A DNA stretch of 64,000 bases, taken from positions 682,001-746,000 of the forward strand of contig JASGHF010000001.1 of assembly GCA_047602465.1 (NCBI GenBank), read 5' to 3'. Positions 1 to 8,724 of this stretch are shown piece by piece. The first letter of the stretch is position 1. Every line of letters starts with the position of its first letter. Under the pieces are notes generated by a model, which saw nothing but the letters and a program-made list of their open reading frames with translations, had not been told where the DNA came from and did no database searches. The position numbers were made by a program, and so were the translations under genes. The stretch is from JADZAI01 sp047602465. GTDB taxonomy: Bacteria > Pseudomonadota > Alphaproteobacteria > Micropepsales > Micropepsaceae.

Positions 1-2
1 GG

Positions 3-689
3 CTGGCCTGCCAGCGCATCGCCGATCCGGGGCGTCAGGGAACGCTTCCGGCCGTCTACAAGGGCCGCCGCGTCTTCGTGAACGATCCGCGCAGCGGCGA
101 GCTGTTCGACGCATTTCACAATCTGACGCTTCGCCTGATCGTGCTGGATCTGACGATTGACGGCAGCTACGCGCCCAAGACGCTGCGCGTGCCGACAGTC
201 GAGACGCTGAAGCTGGACGCCGACACCATCACCAAACTCCAGGAAAAATCCACGAAGATCGAGCGCGACGGCAATGGCTATCTCATCACGACCTATTCGT
301 GGGTGCCGGGGTTGAAGCTCGCCGGACTCAGCGACAGCACAGTGCGCGTCGAAGGGGATTCCAGCACCACCGCCGCCGTCGATATGACGGCGAGCCTCAG
401 GTCGCCCGACTCCATCCTGTTCTATCTGGGCGCCTATATCCGGGACGACGGCGTCGACGCGACGGTGCTGATCGGCGGCGCGGGGCGTGAGCGCTTCGTG
501 CCGGTGATCGTCGTGGAAGGCTGCAACGATACCGCGATCGCGGTCGATCTGGACGGGAGCTGCTATGGCATTCCCGCCAATGGCGACCACGTGTCGATGA
601 AAGTGGTCGCGTTCATCCACCAGGTGTTCGGGCTGAACAAGCGGGCGGTCGAGCCGCCCGCCCCTGCCGTGGTGAGGACGGTGAACTAG
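3..689 (+). CDS. Hypothetical protein, 5' end outside the window
   Basis: The reading frame is open from the first complete codon of the window, so the true start lies upstream. A GTG at 78 is inside the open frame and has no reason to be the start. About 228 residues are visible, with a mix of charged and beta-type segments and two cysteines in the C-terminal third (in VVEGCNDT and DGSCYG). I see no membrane segment and do not recognise the family. The end overlaps by 4 bases the stop of the convergent outer-membrane protein gene. The function is unknown. Confidence 0.6.
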   Translation: MACQRIADPGRQGTLPAVYKGRRVFVNDPRSGELFDAFHNLTLRLIVLDLTIDGSYAPKTLRVPTVETLKLDADTITKLQEKSTKIERDGNGYLITTYSWVPGLKLAGLSDSTVRVEGDSSTTAAVDMTASLRSPDSILFYLGAYIRDDGVDATVLIGGAGRERFVPVIVVEGCNDTAIAVDLDGSCYGIPANGDHVSMKVVAFIHQVFGLNKRAVEPPAPAVVRTVN

Positions 690-1465
690 AAGCGCAGCGA
701 GAGGCTGCCTTTCACCGGATAGACGATGCGGCTTTCGCCTTCGGTGATCGCGCCGATGCCGTAGCTGTCGAGATCGGTCGCATCGCCGTCCAGCGCCGAG
801 AGATATCTGGCGCCGATGGAGAGCGAGCCGGAGACGTTCACGCCGTCGCCGAAGGCGACGCCGGCTTCGACGCCGGCCGAGAAAATCGTGGACGACTGGA
901 TGAAGCGCAGCTCCTCGATGAGGATGCCGGCATCCGGCGCCGACAGCGCCACGTTGACCTGGTCGACGAAGTCTGCGCCGACGCTGGCGCCGACGAACGG
1001 GCGGATGAAATCCTGCCAGATATAGTAGCGCGCGCCGGCTTCGAGGCTGATCGTGTTGAGGTCGCCGAACGTGGCGGTGAGCGGCAGGCGCTCCAGCGTC
1101 GAGGACGGGATCACGTCGCCGATGACGACGGCGCGGCCGCTGGCCTGGGACCAGCCGACCGAGCCGAAGACTTCGATATCGTTGGTGAGGCCGTAGCTGA
1201 GTTCGGCCTTCACGCCATAGCCGGGCTGCTCAAAGGCGTCTTCGAAGGAGGCGCCGCGAATGTCGAGCTGGCCGGGTTCGCCCGCATAGTCGGGACCGAG
1301 CAGGTTGAGATCGGCGATGTCGGAGATGGCTGCGCCGGCGAGATCGCCCGACTGCCAGGCGGCCTCGACGGCGAGGGAGCCGCGGAGTTCGCCGATCCGG
1401 GGACCGACGGCGGCGATCGACGCGGGGACCGCGCAGGCGCACAACAGAAGCGTGGATTTACGCAT
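686..1465 (-). CDS. Outer-membrane beta-barrel protein (opacity/porin-like)
   Basis: 259 residues. Residues 1-19 form a Sec signal peptide (MRKSTLLLCACAVPASIAA). The rest alternates short hydrophobic and polar stretches with aromatic girdle residues, and the chain ends in LSLRF, the terminal phenylalanine typical of BAM-folded barrels. The length fits an 8-stranded barrel. The ligand or role is unknown. The ATG at 1465 has a strong Shine-Dalgarno (GGGGAGAGG) 6 bases upstream, which lies in the 3' arm of a hairpin (separate entry). It follows aspS on the same strand after a 67-base gap. The family call rests on architecture only. Confidence 0.7.
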   Translation of the reverse strand: MRKSTLLLCACAVPASIAAVGPRIGELRGSLAVEAAWQSGDLAGAAISDIADLNLLGPDYAGEPGQLDIRGASFEDAFEQPGYGVKAELSYGLTNDIEVFGSVGWSQASGRAVVIGDVIPSSTLERLPLTATFGDLNTISLEAGARYYIWQDFIRPFVGASVGADFVDQVNVALSAPDAGILIEELRFIQSSTIFSAGVEAGVAFGDGVNVSGSLSIGARYLSALDGDATDLDSYGIGAITEGESRIVYPVKGSLSLRF

Positions 1466-1495
1466 AGCGGGCCTCTCCCCGAATCTTTCGGGGAG
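1466..1495 (-). promoter_or_regulatory. Hairpin overlapping the Shine-Dalgarno of the outer-membrane protein gene
   Basis: On the minus strand a perfect 9-bp stem (1475-1483 pairs with 1487-1495, 3-base loop) sits just before the start codon at 1465. The SD-like GGGGAGAGG (1472-1480) overlaps its 3' arm, so folding would hide the ribosome site. No U-tract follows, so it is not a normal terminator of aspS. A regulatory role is inferred. Confidence 0.45.
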
Positions 1496-1532
1496 TTTCG
1501 GCCCGGCATGGTTGATGAAGCCTTTACGGCCT

Positions 1533-3350
1533 CTACGACTTCTGCGGCTCGACGATGCGGATATTGAGCTCGCGGAGCTGCTTGAGCGTCACCGTCGAGG
1601 GGGCGCCCATCATCACGTCTTCGGCCTTCTGGTTCATCGGGAAGAGGGTCACCTCGCGGAGGTTCTCCTCGTCCGCCAGCAGCATGACGATGCGGTCGAC
1701 GCCCGGGGCCGAACCGCCATGCGGCGGCGCGCCATAGCGGAAGGCGTTGAGCATGCCGCCGAAGCGGGCCTCGACGACCTCGGCGCCGTCGCCCTTCAGC
1801 GCGAAGGCCTTGAGCATGATCTCGGGCTTGTGGTTCCGGATCGCGCCGGACGACAGCTCCACGCCGTTGCAGACGATGTCGTACTGGAAGGCGGTGATGC
1901 CGAGAATGGTGTCGCGGTCGCGCTCGACATCCAGCTTCAGGAACGCCTCGTGGTCGAAGTTCGGCATCGAGAAAGGGTTGTGGGAGAAGTCGATCTTCCC
2001 CTCATCGTCCAGCTCGTACATCGGGAAATCGATGACCCAGCAGAACTTGAAGGCGCCTTCCTCGATGAGGCCCAGCTCCTTGCCGATGCGGGTGCGCGCC
2101 GCGCCCGCGAGCTTGGCGGCTTCCAGCGGCTTGTTGGCCGAGAAGAAGATGGCGTCGCCCGGCTTCGCGCCGGTTTTCGCCACGATGCGCTGAAGCACGG
2201 GGGCGGGAATGAATTTCGCGATCGGACCTTTGCCCGTCAGCGCCCCGCCCTCTTCTTCAAGGATGACATAGCCAAGGCCCGCCGCCTTGAATTCGGCGCG
2301 CGCCCAGTCGTTCAGGTCGTCGAAGAACTTGCGGGGCTTCGCGCCCGCGCCCGGCGCAGGGATGGCGCGCACGACGCCGCCATTGGCGATGACGCCCTTG
2401 AACGCCTTGAACTCGACGGTCTCATCGGCGAACTCGGCGCTGACATCGGCGATGATGATCGGGTTGCGGAGGTCCGGCTTGTCGGAGCCGTATTTCAGCA
2501 TCGAGTCCGCATAGGTGAAGCGCGGAAACGGCGCGGGCGTCACCGCCTTGCCGTTCGAGAATTCCTCGAACGTGCCGGCGAGCACCGGCTCGATGGCGGC
2601 GAAGACGTCTTCCTGCGTGACGAAGCTCATCTCGAAATCGAGCTGGTAGAACTCGCCCGGCGAGCGGTCGGCGCGGGCATCCTCGTCACGGAAGCAGGGC
2701 GCGATCTGGAAGTAGCGGTCGAAGCCAGCGACCATCAGCAGCTGCTTGAACTGCTGCGGGGCCTGCGGGAGCGCGTAGAACTTGCCGGGATGGTTGCGCG
2801 CGGGGACGAGGAAGTCGCGCGCGCCTTCCGGGCTGGAGGCCGTCAGGATCGGCGTCTGGAATTCGGTGAAGCCCTGGTCGATCATCCGCCGGCGCAGGCT
2901 GGCGATCACCTGGCTGCGGAGCATGATGTTCCGGTGCAGCTTGTCGCGGCGCAGGTCGATGAAGCGGTATTTGAGGCGCGTCTCTTCCGGGTACTGGATG
3001 TCGCCGAACACCTGGACGGGCAGTTCCTCGGCCTTCGACTGGACCTCGACCTTCTCGATCCGGACCTCGATGTCGCCGGTCGGCAGGTTGGGGTTGACCG
3101 TCTCGGCCGGGCGCATGACCACAGGGCCGGTGAGGGTCAGAACCCACTCGGAACGGGCCGAATCGACCACCGCGAAGGCGGCGCTGTCCGGCTCGATGAC
3201 GCACTGGGTCATGCCGTAATGGTCGCGTACGTCCAGGAACACGAGGCCGCCATGGTCGCGGCGGCGATGCACCCAGCCGGAAATCCGCACGGTTTCACCG
3301 GCATTCGCCGCCCGGAGCTGGCCGCAGGTGTGGGTTCGGTAGGCGTGCAT
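1533..3350 (-). CDS. aspS: Aspartyl-tRNA synthetase, probably non-discriminating type
   Basis: 605 residues, the usual length for bacterial AspRS. It charges tRNA with aspartate. In order: N-terminal OB-fold anticodon domain (GWVHRRRDHGGLVFLDVRD), class II motif 2 (FRDEDARADRSPGEFYQLDF), the bacterial GAD insertion in the middle, and motif 3 near the C-terminus (GGSAPGVDRIVMLL). Residue 33 in RRRDHGG is His, where discriminating enzymes such as E. coli AspRS have Leu (RRRDLGS). His here is typical of enzymes that also make Asp-tRNA(Asn) for GatCAB. The ATG at 3350 (MHAYRTH) is preferred over an in-frame TTG three codons earlier; neither has a clear Shine-Dalgarno. Confidence 0.97.
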   Translation of the reverse strand: MHAYRTHTCGQLRAANAGETVRISGWVHRRRDHGGLVFLDVRDHYGMTQCVIEPDSAAFAVVDSARSEWVLTLTGPVVMRPAETVNPNLPTGDIEVRIEKVEVQSKAEELPVQVFGDIQYPEETRLKYRFIDLRRDKLHRNIMLRSQVIASLRRRMIDQGFTEFQTPILTASSPEGARDFLVPARNHPGKFYALPQAPQQFKQLLMVAGFDRYFQIAPCFRDEDARADRSPGEFYQLDFEMSFVTQEDVFAAIEPVLAGTFEEFSNGKAVTPAPFPRFTYADSMLKYGSDKPDLRNPIIIADVSAEFADETVEFKAFKGVIANGGVVRAIPAPGAGAKPRKFFDDLNDWARAEFKAAGLGYVILEEEGGALTGKGPIAKFIPAPVLQRIVAKTGAKPGDAIFFSANKPLEAAKLAGAARTRIGKELGLIEEGAFKFCWVIDFPMYELDDEGKIDFSHNPFSMPNFDHEAFLKLDVERDRDTILGITAFQYDIVCNGVELSSGAIRNHKPEIMLKAFALKGDGAEVVEARFGGMLNAFRYGAPPHGGSAPGVDRIVMLLADEENLREVTLFPMNQKAEDVMMGAPSTVTLKQLRELNIRIVEPQKS

Positions 3351-3399
3351 GAGGGGCAAATCCGTCTAATCGCTTGAAATCGCTTGCCGGGGGCGCGGG

Positions 3400-3428
3400 T
3401 TTGTGGCCCTTCGCCTCCGGAGCGTCAA
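3400..3428 (-). promoter_or_regulatory. Candidate sigma70 promoter of aspS
   Basis: Read on the minus strand, TTGACG (3423-3428) is followed after 17 bases by CACAAA (3400-3405), which matches TATAAT poorly. It sits about 50 bases upstream of aspS in the 150-base divergent region shared with rnd. The -35 and spacing are good, the -10 weak. Confidence 0.3.
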
Positions 3429-3500
3429 GCGCGCTCTGTTCACACCCACGAGCGCCCCTTGGCCGCCCCGGCCGCAGCGGCGCTGAACCCGGAGCGCCCG

Positions 3501-4662
3501 ATGCAGCTGATCTCGACCACCGATGAGCTGAAGGCCGCGGTCGACCGGGTTTCCCAAGGGGAATTCGTCACCGTCGATACCGAATTCATGCGGGAATCGA
3601 CCTATTGGCCGAAGCTGTGCCTGCTGCAGTTCGCCGGCTCCGACGAGGAAAGCGGCCATCTGGTCGATCCGCTGGCGCCGGGCCTCGACCTTGCGCCCTT
3701 CATCGCCCTGCTCGACCGGCCGGATACGCGCAAGGTGTTCCATGCGGCGCGGCAGGACATCGAGATCTTCTTCAATCTCTCCGGCCGGACGCCCAAAAAC
3801 CTGTTCGATACCCAGATCGCCGGGATGGTGTGCGGCCTGGGCGAGTTCGATTTCCTATGAGAATCTGGTGCGCGAGACGACCGGACATGCGGTCGACAAG
3901 TCGTCGCGCTTCACCGACTGGAGCCGCCGGCCGCTGAGCGAGAAGCAGCTGGTCTATGCGCTGGGCGACGTGACTCATCTGCGCGATGCCTATCGCTGGC
4001 TGTCGGAAAAGATCACGGCGCGCGGCCGCGCCGACTGGATCGGCGAGGAAATGGCCATCCTGACCGACCCGGCGACCTATGGCACCGACCCGGACGAGGC
4101 CTGGCGCCGGCTGAAGGTGCGCTCCGGCTCGCGCAAATTCCTGGCCGTTCTGAAGACGCTGGCCGCCTGGCGCGAACGTGAGGCGCAGACCCGCGACCTG
4201 CCCCGCCAGCGTGTGCTGAAGGACGACGCGCTGCTGGACGTCGCCAGCCATGCGCCGAAGACCGTCGCCGAACTGGACGGCCTGCGCTCGATCCCGCGCG
4301 GCTTCGCCCAGTCGCGCAGCGGCGCGGCGATCCTGGAGGCGATCGCCGCCGGGCTGGCCCTGCCGCAGGACCAGGTGCCGCAACTGGAACGTCACGAGCG
4401 CCTGCCGGAAACCGACAGCGGCCTGGTGGATGCGCTGAAACTGCTGCTGAAGCTGAAGGCCGACGAGGCCGAGGTCGCCCCGCGCCTCATCGCCAATGCC
4501 GCCGACATGGAGCGCATCGCCGCCTATGGCACGCCGGAGGTTCCCGCCATGCAGGGATGGCGGCGCGAGGTGTTCGGGGCCGCGGCGCTGGACATGAAGG
4601 CCGGCAAGCTGGCGCTGAAGATCAAAGACGGCAAGCTGACCGCCGATCCGTCGCCGAAATAG
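3501..4662 (+). CDS. rnd: Ribonuclease D, interrupted by a single-base frameshift
   Basis: RNase D is a 3'-5' exoribonuclease that trims tRNA precursors. The first frame (ATG 3501, GGAG upstream) carries DEDD motif Exo I (VDTEFMRES, D26 and E28) and Exo II (FHAARQD, D86), then stops at 3858-3860 after GLGEFDFL. The plus-one frame resumes at once with the family continuation SYENLVRE, then DKSSRFTDWSRRPL, Exo III (YALGDVTHLRDAY) and a C-terminal HRDC-type region to 4662. Removing one T from the TT at 3846-3847 gives GLGESISYENLV, the expected family sequence, and restores about 387 residues. Downstream codon use shows no decay, so a sequencing error or very recent mutation is likely. Confidence 0.9.
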
Positions 4663-4674
4663 CGCCGCCCCGCG

Positions 4675-4762
4675 CATTCGTTTGTCGCTGAAGCGATTTG
4701 AACGTCGATTTTCGCGTCAGGCCCATTCGTTTGCCGGCGAGACGATTTGAACGTCGATTTCG
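4675..4762. repeat. Two tandem imperfect 39-bp direct repeats
   Basis: Copies at 4675-4713 and 4724-4762, period 49 bases. Both begin CATTCGTTTG and share CGATTTGAACGTCGATTT in the 3' half; the middle differs (TCGCTGAAG versus CCGGCGAGA). They fill much of the 237-base space between rnd and ppx. There is no coding signal. The rest of the gap (4763-4899) holds nothing I can name. Confidence 0.65.
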
Positions 4763-4899
4763 GCATACCTCCCAATCCCCTACCCCGCGCCGTCCAGACA
4801 CGACACGGCGCTCCTCGCGCCGGATGGCGCGGACGAGATCAGACTATATTCCTTTCACGGGGAGGGCAAGCGATCTAGGTCCATAGTCCTGACAGAGTG

Positions 4900-6360
4900 T
4901 CAGCGCGCGACGACGATCCGCGCTTCGCGGGCGAAGGAGGTGGCGAGTTCCTCAAGCCGCTTCTCGACCGTCTCGCCGCGGATGTCGGCCCGGCGCCGGG
5001 CGATGCGCAGAACGAGTTCGTGCGGCTCCAGCTTGAGCGTGAAGTCGCTGCCGAGACCTTTGGCCGACCCGGCCAGTACATAGGCCAGCCTGAGGGCGCG
5101 GCCCATCCGCTCGGACCTGAGGGCGATCTCAAGCCCGGCCAGCCGTTCGATGGGGGCGATGACATGGCTTTGCGCGTCGCCGCCATAGCGATGCCAGAGG
5201 GTCAGCGCGAGATAGGAACGCGCGCGGTGGCGGACGCCCGCCATCTGGGCCTGGAGGATATAGTTGAAGGAGAGTTCGGCGCGGTAGTCGGGATGCTGAC
5301 GCCAGGCGCTGTCGGACAGCATGCAGGCGGCGACCCGCTGGCGCTTCAGCTCGGCGGATTCATCGGCGAAGAGCGGCGCGGTGAAGCGTTCGATCTCGGT
5401 CACCTGGGCGCTGCGGCGGCCGAAACGGTCGGCGGTTTCGCCGGCGGCGGCGAGCAGCGGATCGAGGTTGCGGATCTTGCTGTCGAGCGCCCTGAAGAGG
5501 ACGCCCTCGCGCACGCCATAGCCCGAGACGATGACGCGGTCGAGCTGACCGATACGCATCACGCGGTCGAGCACGAGCGCGCCGAAAGGCAGCGACTCGG
5601 CGCGGCGCTTGGGCACGCCCGCCATGCGTTCCAGCGTCCGCTGGCTCTGGCTCATGACGAACTCGGCGATGCGCAGCACCTCGCCGCGTGTCATCTCATA
5701 GCCGTGCAGGACGTTCAGCGGATAGCCGGTGCGGGCCATGTGAAGGCGCGCAATATTCCGCCAGACGCCGCCGACCGCATAAAGATCGCGGCCCTTGAAT
5801 TTCTCGATGCCGGGCATCGCCATCAGCGCCTCGTCCACCATGCGTCCGGCGCGGTCGAGCCGGCCGCGCGAGGCGTCGATGAGGCGGAGCGGACCGAAGG
5901 GAAGCGTGACGCCCTTGCCGAGCCTTGCGTCCTTGACGGCGGTGAGTTCAAGGCTGCCGCCACCAAGATCGCCGACGAGGCCGTCGGCATCCGGCAGGCC
6001 GCACACGACGCCGAGCGCCGCCAGTTCGGCCTCTTCGGGGCCGGTCAGCACGCGCACCTTGCGGCCGCACGCCGCCTGCGCCTTGCGGACGAATTCAGGC
6101 CCGTTCCGGGCATCGCGTGCGGCGGCGGTCGCGACCACCTGCACGTCCTTCACGCCCATGCCGGAAATCACCGCGCGGAAGCGGCGCAGCGTCGCCAGCG
6201 CCATCTTCATCCCGGCGGCGTCGAGCTTGCCGGTGGAGACCATGTTGCGGCCGATGGCGCAGATGGCCTTTTCGTTGAACAGGGTCACGGGGTTCCGCGT
6301 CGCGTGCTCGAAGACGACGAGGCGGACGGAATTCGACCCGATATCGATGACGGCCAACAT
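4900..6360 (-). CDS. ppx: Exopolyphosphatase / guanosine pentaphosphatase (Ppx/GppA)
   Basis: 486 residues, an ASKHA-fold phosphatase that releases phosphate from polyphosphate or from pppGpp. The phosphate-1 motif is at the N-terminus (AVIDIGSNSVRLVVFE, residues 3-18) and the phosphate-2 glycine loop near residue 140 (GDLGGGSLEL). An HD-type helical domain fills the second half. The start MLAVIDIGSNS is the usual Ppx start. It lies 42 bases downstream of ppk on the same strand, a common pair that makes and breaks polyphosphate. Whether it prefers polyphosphate or pppGpp cannot be read from the sequence. Confidence 0.93.
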   Translation of the reverse strand: MLAVIDIGSNSVRLVVFEHATRNPVTLFNEKAICAIGRNMVSTGKLDAAGMKMALATLRRFRAVISGMGVKDVQVVATAAARDARNGPEFVRKAQAACGRKVRVLTGPEEAELAALGVVCGLPDADGLVGDLGGGSLELTAVKDARLGKGVTLPFGPLRLIDASRGRLDRAGRMVDEALMAMPGIEKFKGRDLYAVGGVWRNIARLHMARTGYPLNVLHGYEMTRGEVLRIAEFVMSQSQRTLERMAGVPKRRAESLPFGALVLDRVMRIGQLDRVIVSGYGVREGVLFRALDSKIRNLDPLLAAAGETADRFGRRSAQVTEIERFTAPLFADESAELKRQRVAACMLSDSAWRQHPDYRAELSFNYILQAQMAGVRHRARSYLALTLWHRYGGDAQSHVIAPIERLAGLEIALRSERMGRALRLAYVLAGSAKGLGSDFTLKLEPHELVLRIARRRADIRGETVEKRLEELATSFAREARIVVAR

Positions 6361-6402
6361 GCCCTAGCCCCTACCCGATTCAGGCGGGGGTCGATAGGCG
6401 TT

Positions 6403-8637
6403 TCAGTCGCGCAGCGCCGCCCGCTTCTTCCCGATGGGCACGCTGGGCGGCGTCGAGATTTTCAGCGACTTGCCCCGGCCCGAGAGGCTGGGATTGGTCA
6501 TGAAGTACTGGTGCGCGCTGAAAGCCTCCGGCGCATCGGCGTTCGGCGCGCGGGCATAGGAGCCGTCGGCCTTCAGGAACCAGCTCTGCGCTTCGTCCTT
6601 CAGGTTGGCGACCATGATCTGATCGAGAATCTGCTGATGAACGGTGGCGTTTTCGACCGGCGCGAGGATTTCGACGCGGCGGTCGAGATTGCGCGGCATC
6701 CAGTCGGCGGACGAGATGTAAACGAGCGCCTTGGCGCTGGGCAGGCCGTAGCCGGCGCCGAAGCAGATGACGCGGCCATGCTCCAGGAAACGGCCGACGA
6801 TGGACTTGACCGTGATGTTCTCCGACAGGCCGGGGACGCCCGGGCGGAGGCAGCAGATGCCGCGCACGACGAGGACGATCTTCACGCCTTCCTGGCTGGC
6901 GCGATAGAGCGCGTCGATGATGGTGGGCTCGACCAGCGAATTCATCTTGGCCCAGATCGCGGCGGGCTTTCCGGCGCGGGCGTGCGCGATCTCCTCGTCG
7001 ATATGCTGCAGCAGGCGCTTCTTCAGCGTCAGCGGCGCGACGGCGATCTTCTCAAGGCTCTTGGGCTCGGCATAGCCGGTGATGAAGTTGAAGATCTGCC
7101 CCGCGTCGCGGCCCAGCGCCGGATCGCACGAGAAGAGCGAGAGGTCGGTGTAAACGCGCGCGGTCTGCGGGTGATAATTGCCCGTGCCGATATGGATATA
7201 GGTGCGGAGCGAGCCGCCCTCGCGCCGCGCGACGAGCGAGAGCTTGGCGTGGGTCTTCAGCTCGATGAAGCCATAGACGACCTGCACGCCCGCGCGTTCC
7301 AGATCGCGCGCCCATTTGATGTTCGCGGCCTCGTCGAAGCGGGCCTTGAGTTCGACGACCGCTGTGACGGACTTGCCCTGCTCCGCCGCCTCGATCAGCG
7401 CCTTGACGATGGGGCTGTCATGGCTGGTGCGGTAGAGCGTCTGCTTGATCGCCACGACGTCGGGATCGCCTGCGGCCTGGCGCAGGAACTGAACCACCAC
7501 GTCGAAGCTTTCGAACGGGTGATGGACGACGATGTCCTTGGAGCGGATGGCCGCGAAACAATCGCCGCCGAAATCGCGGATGCGTTCGGGGAAACGCGCG
7601 TTGTAGGGCGTGAATTTCAGGTCGGGGCGCTCGTCCACGATGAGCTGGCGCGTGTCGACCACGCCGACAAGCCCGTCGATGACCATCGCGGCGCGGCCAT
7701 CCATGCCGATCTCGGCGGCGATGAAGTCGCGCAGATCCTGCGGCATGGTGCTGGAGCATTTGAGGCGGATGACGCTGCCGCGGCGGCGGCGCTTCAGCGC
7801 GCTCTCGAACTGGCGGACGAGGTCTTCGGCCTCTTCCTCGATTTCCATGTCGCTGTCGCGGATGATGCGGAAGGTGCCGCTGGCGACGACGTCGAAGCCC
7901 GGGAAGAGCTTGTCGCTGAAGAGCAGCGCCGCGTCCTCCATCATCACGAAGCGGATGCGCGGACGGGCGCCGCGCTTCGTCTTCACGTCGGGCAGGCGGA
8001 TGAAGCGTTCGGCCATCGCCGGGATGGGCAGCAGCGCCTTGCGCAGCAGGCCGTCCTTGCGGCGGCGGAGCTGAAGCGCCAGCGCGATGCCGAAATTGGG
8101 AATGAAGGGAAACGGGTGCGCCGGGTCGATGGCGAGCGGCGTGAGGATCGGGAAGGTGGATTCCAGGAATTTCCATTCCAGCCACATCCGGTCTTCACCG
8201 GCGAGCGTCGCGGCCTCGCAGACCTCGATGTCGTTCTCGGCCAGCTCGGCGCGCAGATCCAGCCACACGCGCTGCTGCAGCGCCATCAGCTCGGTCGCGT
8301 CCTCGTTGACCTCGGCGAGCTGCTGGGCCGGGGTGAGGCCATCATCGCTGATCTCGGTGACGCCCTGGGTCACCATGGCGTGCAGGCCCGCGACGCGGAC
8401 CATGTAGAACTCGTCGAGATTGCCGGCGGAGATCGACAGGAAGCGCAGGCGCTCCAGCAGCGGATGGCGGCGGTTCTGCGCCTCCTCCAGCACGCGGGTG
8501 TTGAACTGCAGCCAGGACAGCTCGCGATTGATGAAGCGGCCGGGCGTGGTCGCATCGATGGGGGCCGGCGCGGGCATGACGGGCCGGGCCGCCTTGCCTT
8601 TGGCCGTCTTCTTGTCCTCGATCACGTGGTCAGTCAC
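6403..8637 (-). CDS. ppk1: Polyphosphate kinase 1
   Basis: Makes polyphosphate from ATP. The N-terminal domain begins FINRELSWLQFNTRVLEEA. In the catalytic core the two histidines needed in E. coli PPK are both present with their 19-residue spacing (ELKTHAKLSL and YIHIGTGNYH). Family motifs VVELKARFDE and SADWMPRNLDRRVE follow. I chose the GTG at 8637 (MTDHVIEDKK, 744 residues) because GAGG stands 6 bases upstream; an in-frame GTG at 8694 would add 19 Arg-rich residues and has no Shine-Dalgarno, only a 6-bp hairpin (8695-8710). It lies between hdaA and ppx, all on one strand. Confidence 0.95.
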   Translation of the reverse strand: MTDHVIEDKKTAKGKAARPVMPAPAPIDATTPGRFINRELSWLQFNTRVLEEAQNRRHPLLERLRFLSISAGNLDEFYMVRVAGLHAMVTQGVTEISDDGLTPAQQLAEVNEDATELMALQQRVWLDLRAELAENDIEVCEAATLAGEDRMWLEWKFLESTFPILTPLAIDPAHPFPFIPNFGIALALQLRRRKDGLLRKALLPIPAMAERFIRLPDVKTKRGARPRIRFVMMEDAALLFSDKLFPGFDVVASGTFRIIRDSDMEIEEEAEDLVRQFESALKRRRRGSVIRLKCSSTMPQDLRDFIAAEIGMDGRAAMVIDGLVGVVDTRQLIVDERPDLKFTPYNARFPERIRDFGGDCFAAIRSKDIVVHHPFESFDVVVQFLRQAAGDPDVVAIKQTLYRTSHDSPIVKALIEAAEQGKSVTAVVELKARFDEAANIKWARDLERAGVQVVYGFIELKTHAKLSLVARREGGSLRTYIHIGTGNYHPQTARVYTDLSLFSCDPALGRDAGQIFNFITGYAEPKSLEKIAVAPLTLKKRLLQHIDEEIAHARAGKPAAIWAKMNSLVEPTIIDALYRASQEGVKIVLVVRGICCLRPGVPGLSENITVKSIVGRFLEHGRVICFGAGYGLPSAKALVYISSADWMPRNLDRRVEILAPVENATVHQQILDQIMVANLKDEAQSWFLKADGSYARAPNADAPEAFSAHQYFMTNPSLSGRGKSLKISTPPSVPIGKKRAALRD

Positions 8638-8724
8638 GCAGAGCCTCAAAAGCCTTGGACGCCCAGAATGCCGCGTCCGGACACGCCATTCCACCCGTCA
8701 GGCATGACGGTTCAATGAACAAAT

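Noticed and set aside
1305..3377. A 690-codon plus-strand frame opposite aspS
   Set aside because: Antisense shadow of aspS with biased composition and no recognisable motif.
4889..4903. Six-bp hairpin at the ppx stop as a terminator
   Set aside because: No U-tract on the minus strand and the stem overlaps the stop codon.
4897..8718. A 1273-codon open frame on the plus strand across ppx and ppk
   Set aside because: It is the antisense of two clear genes and reads Arg/Ala/Asp-rich low-complexity sequence. High GC keeps antisense frames open. No domain seen.
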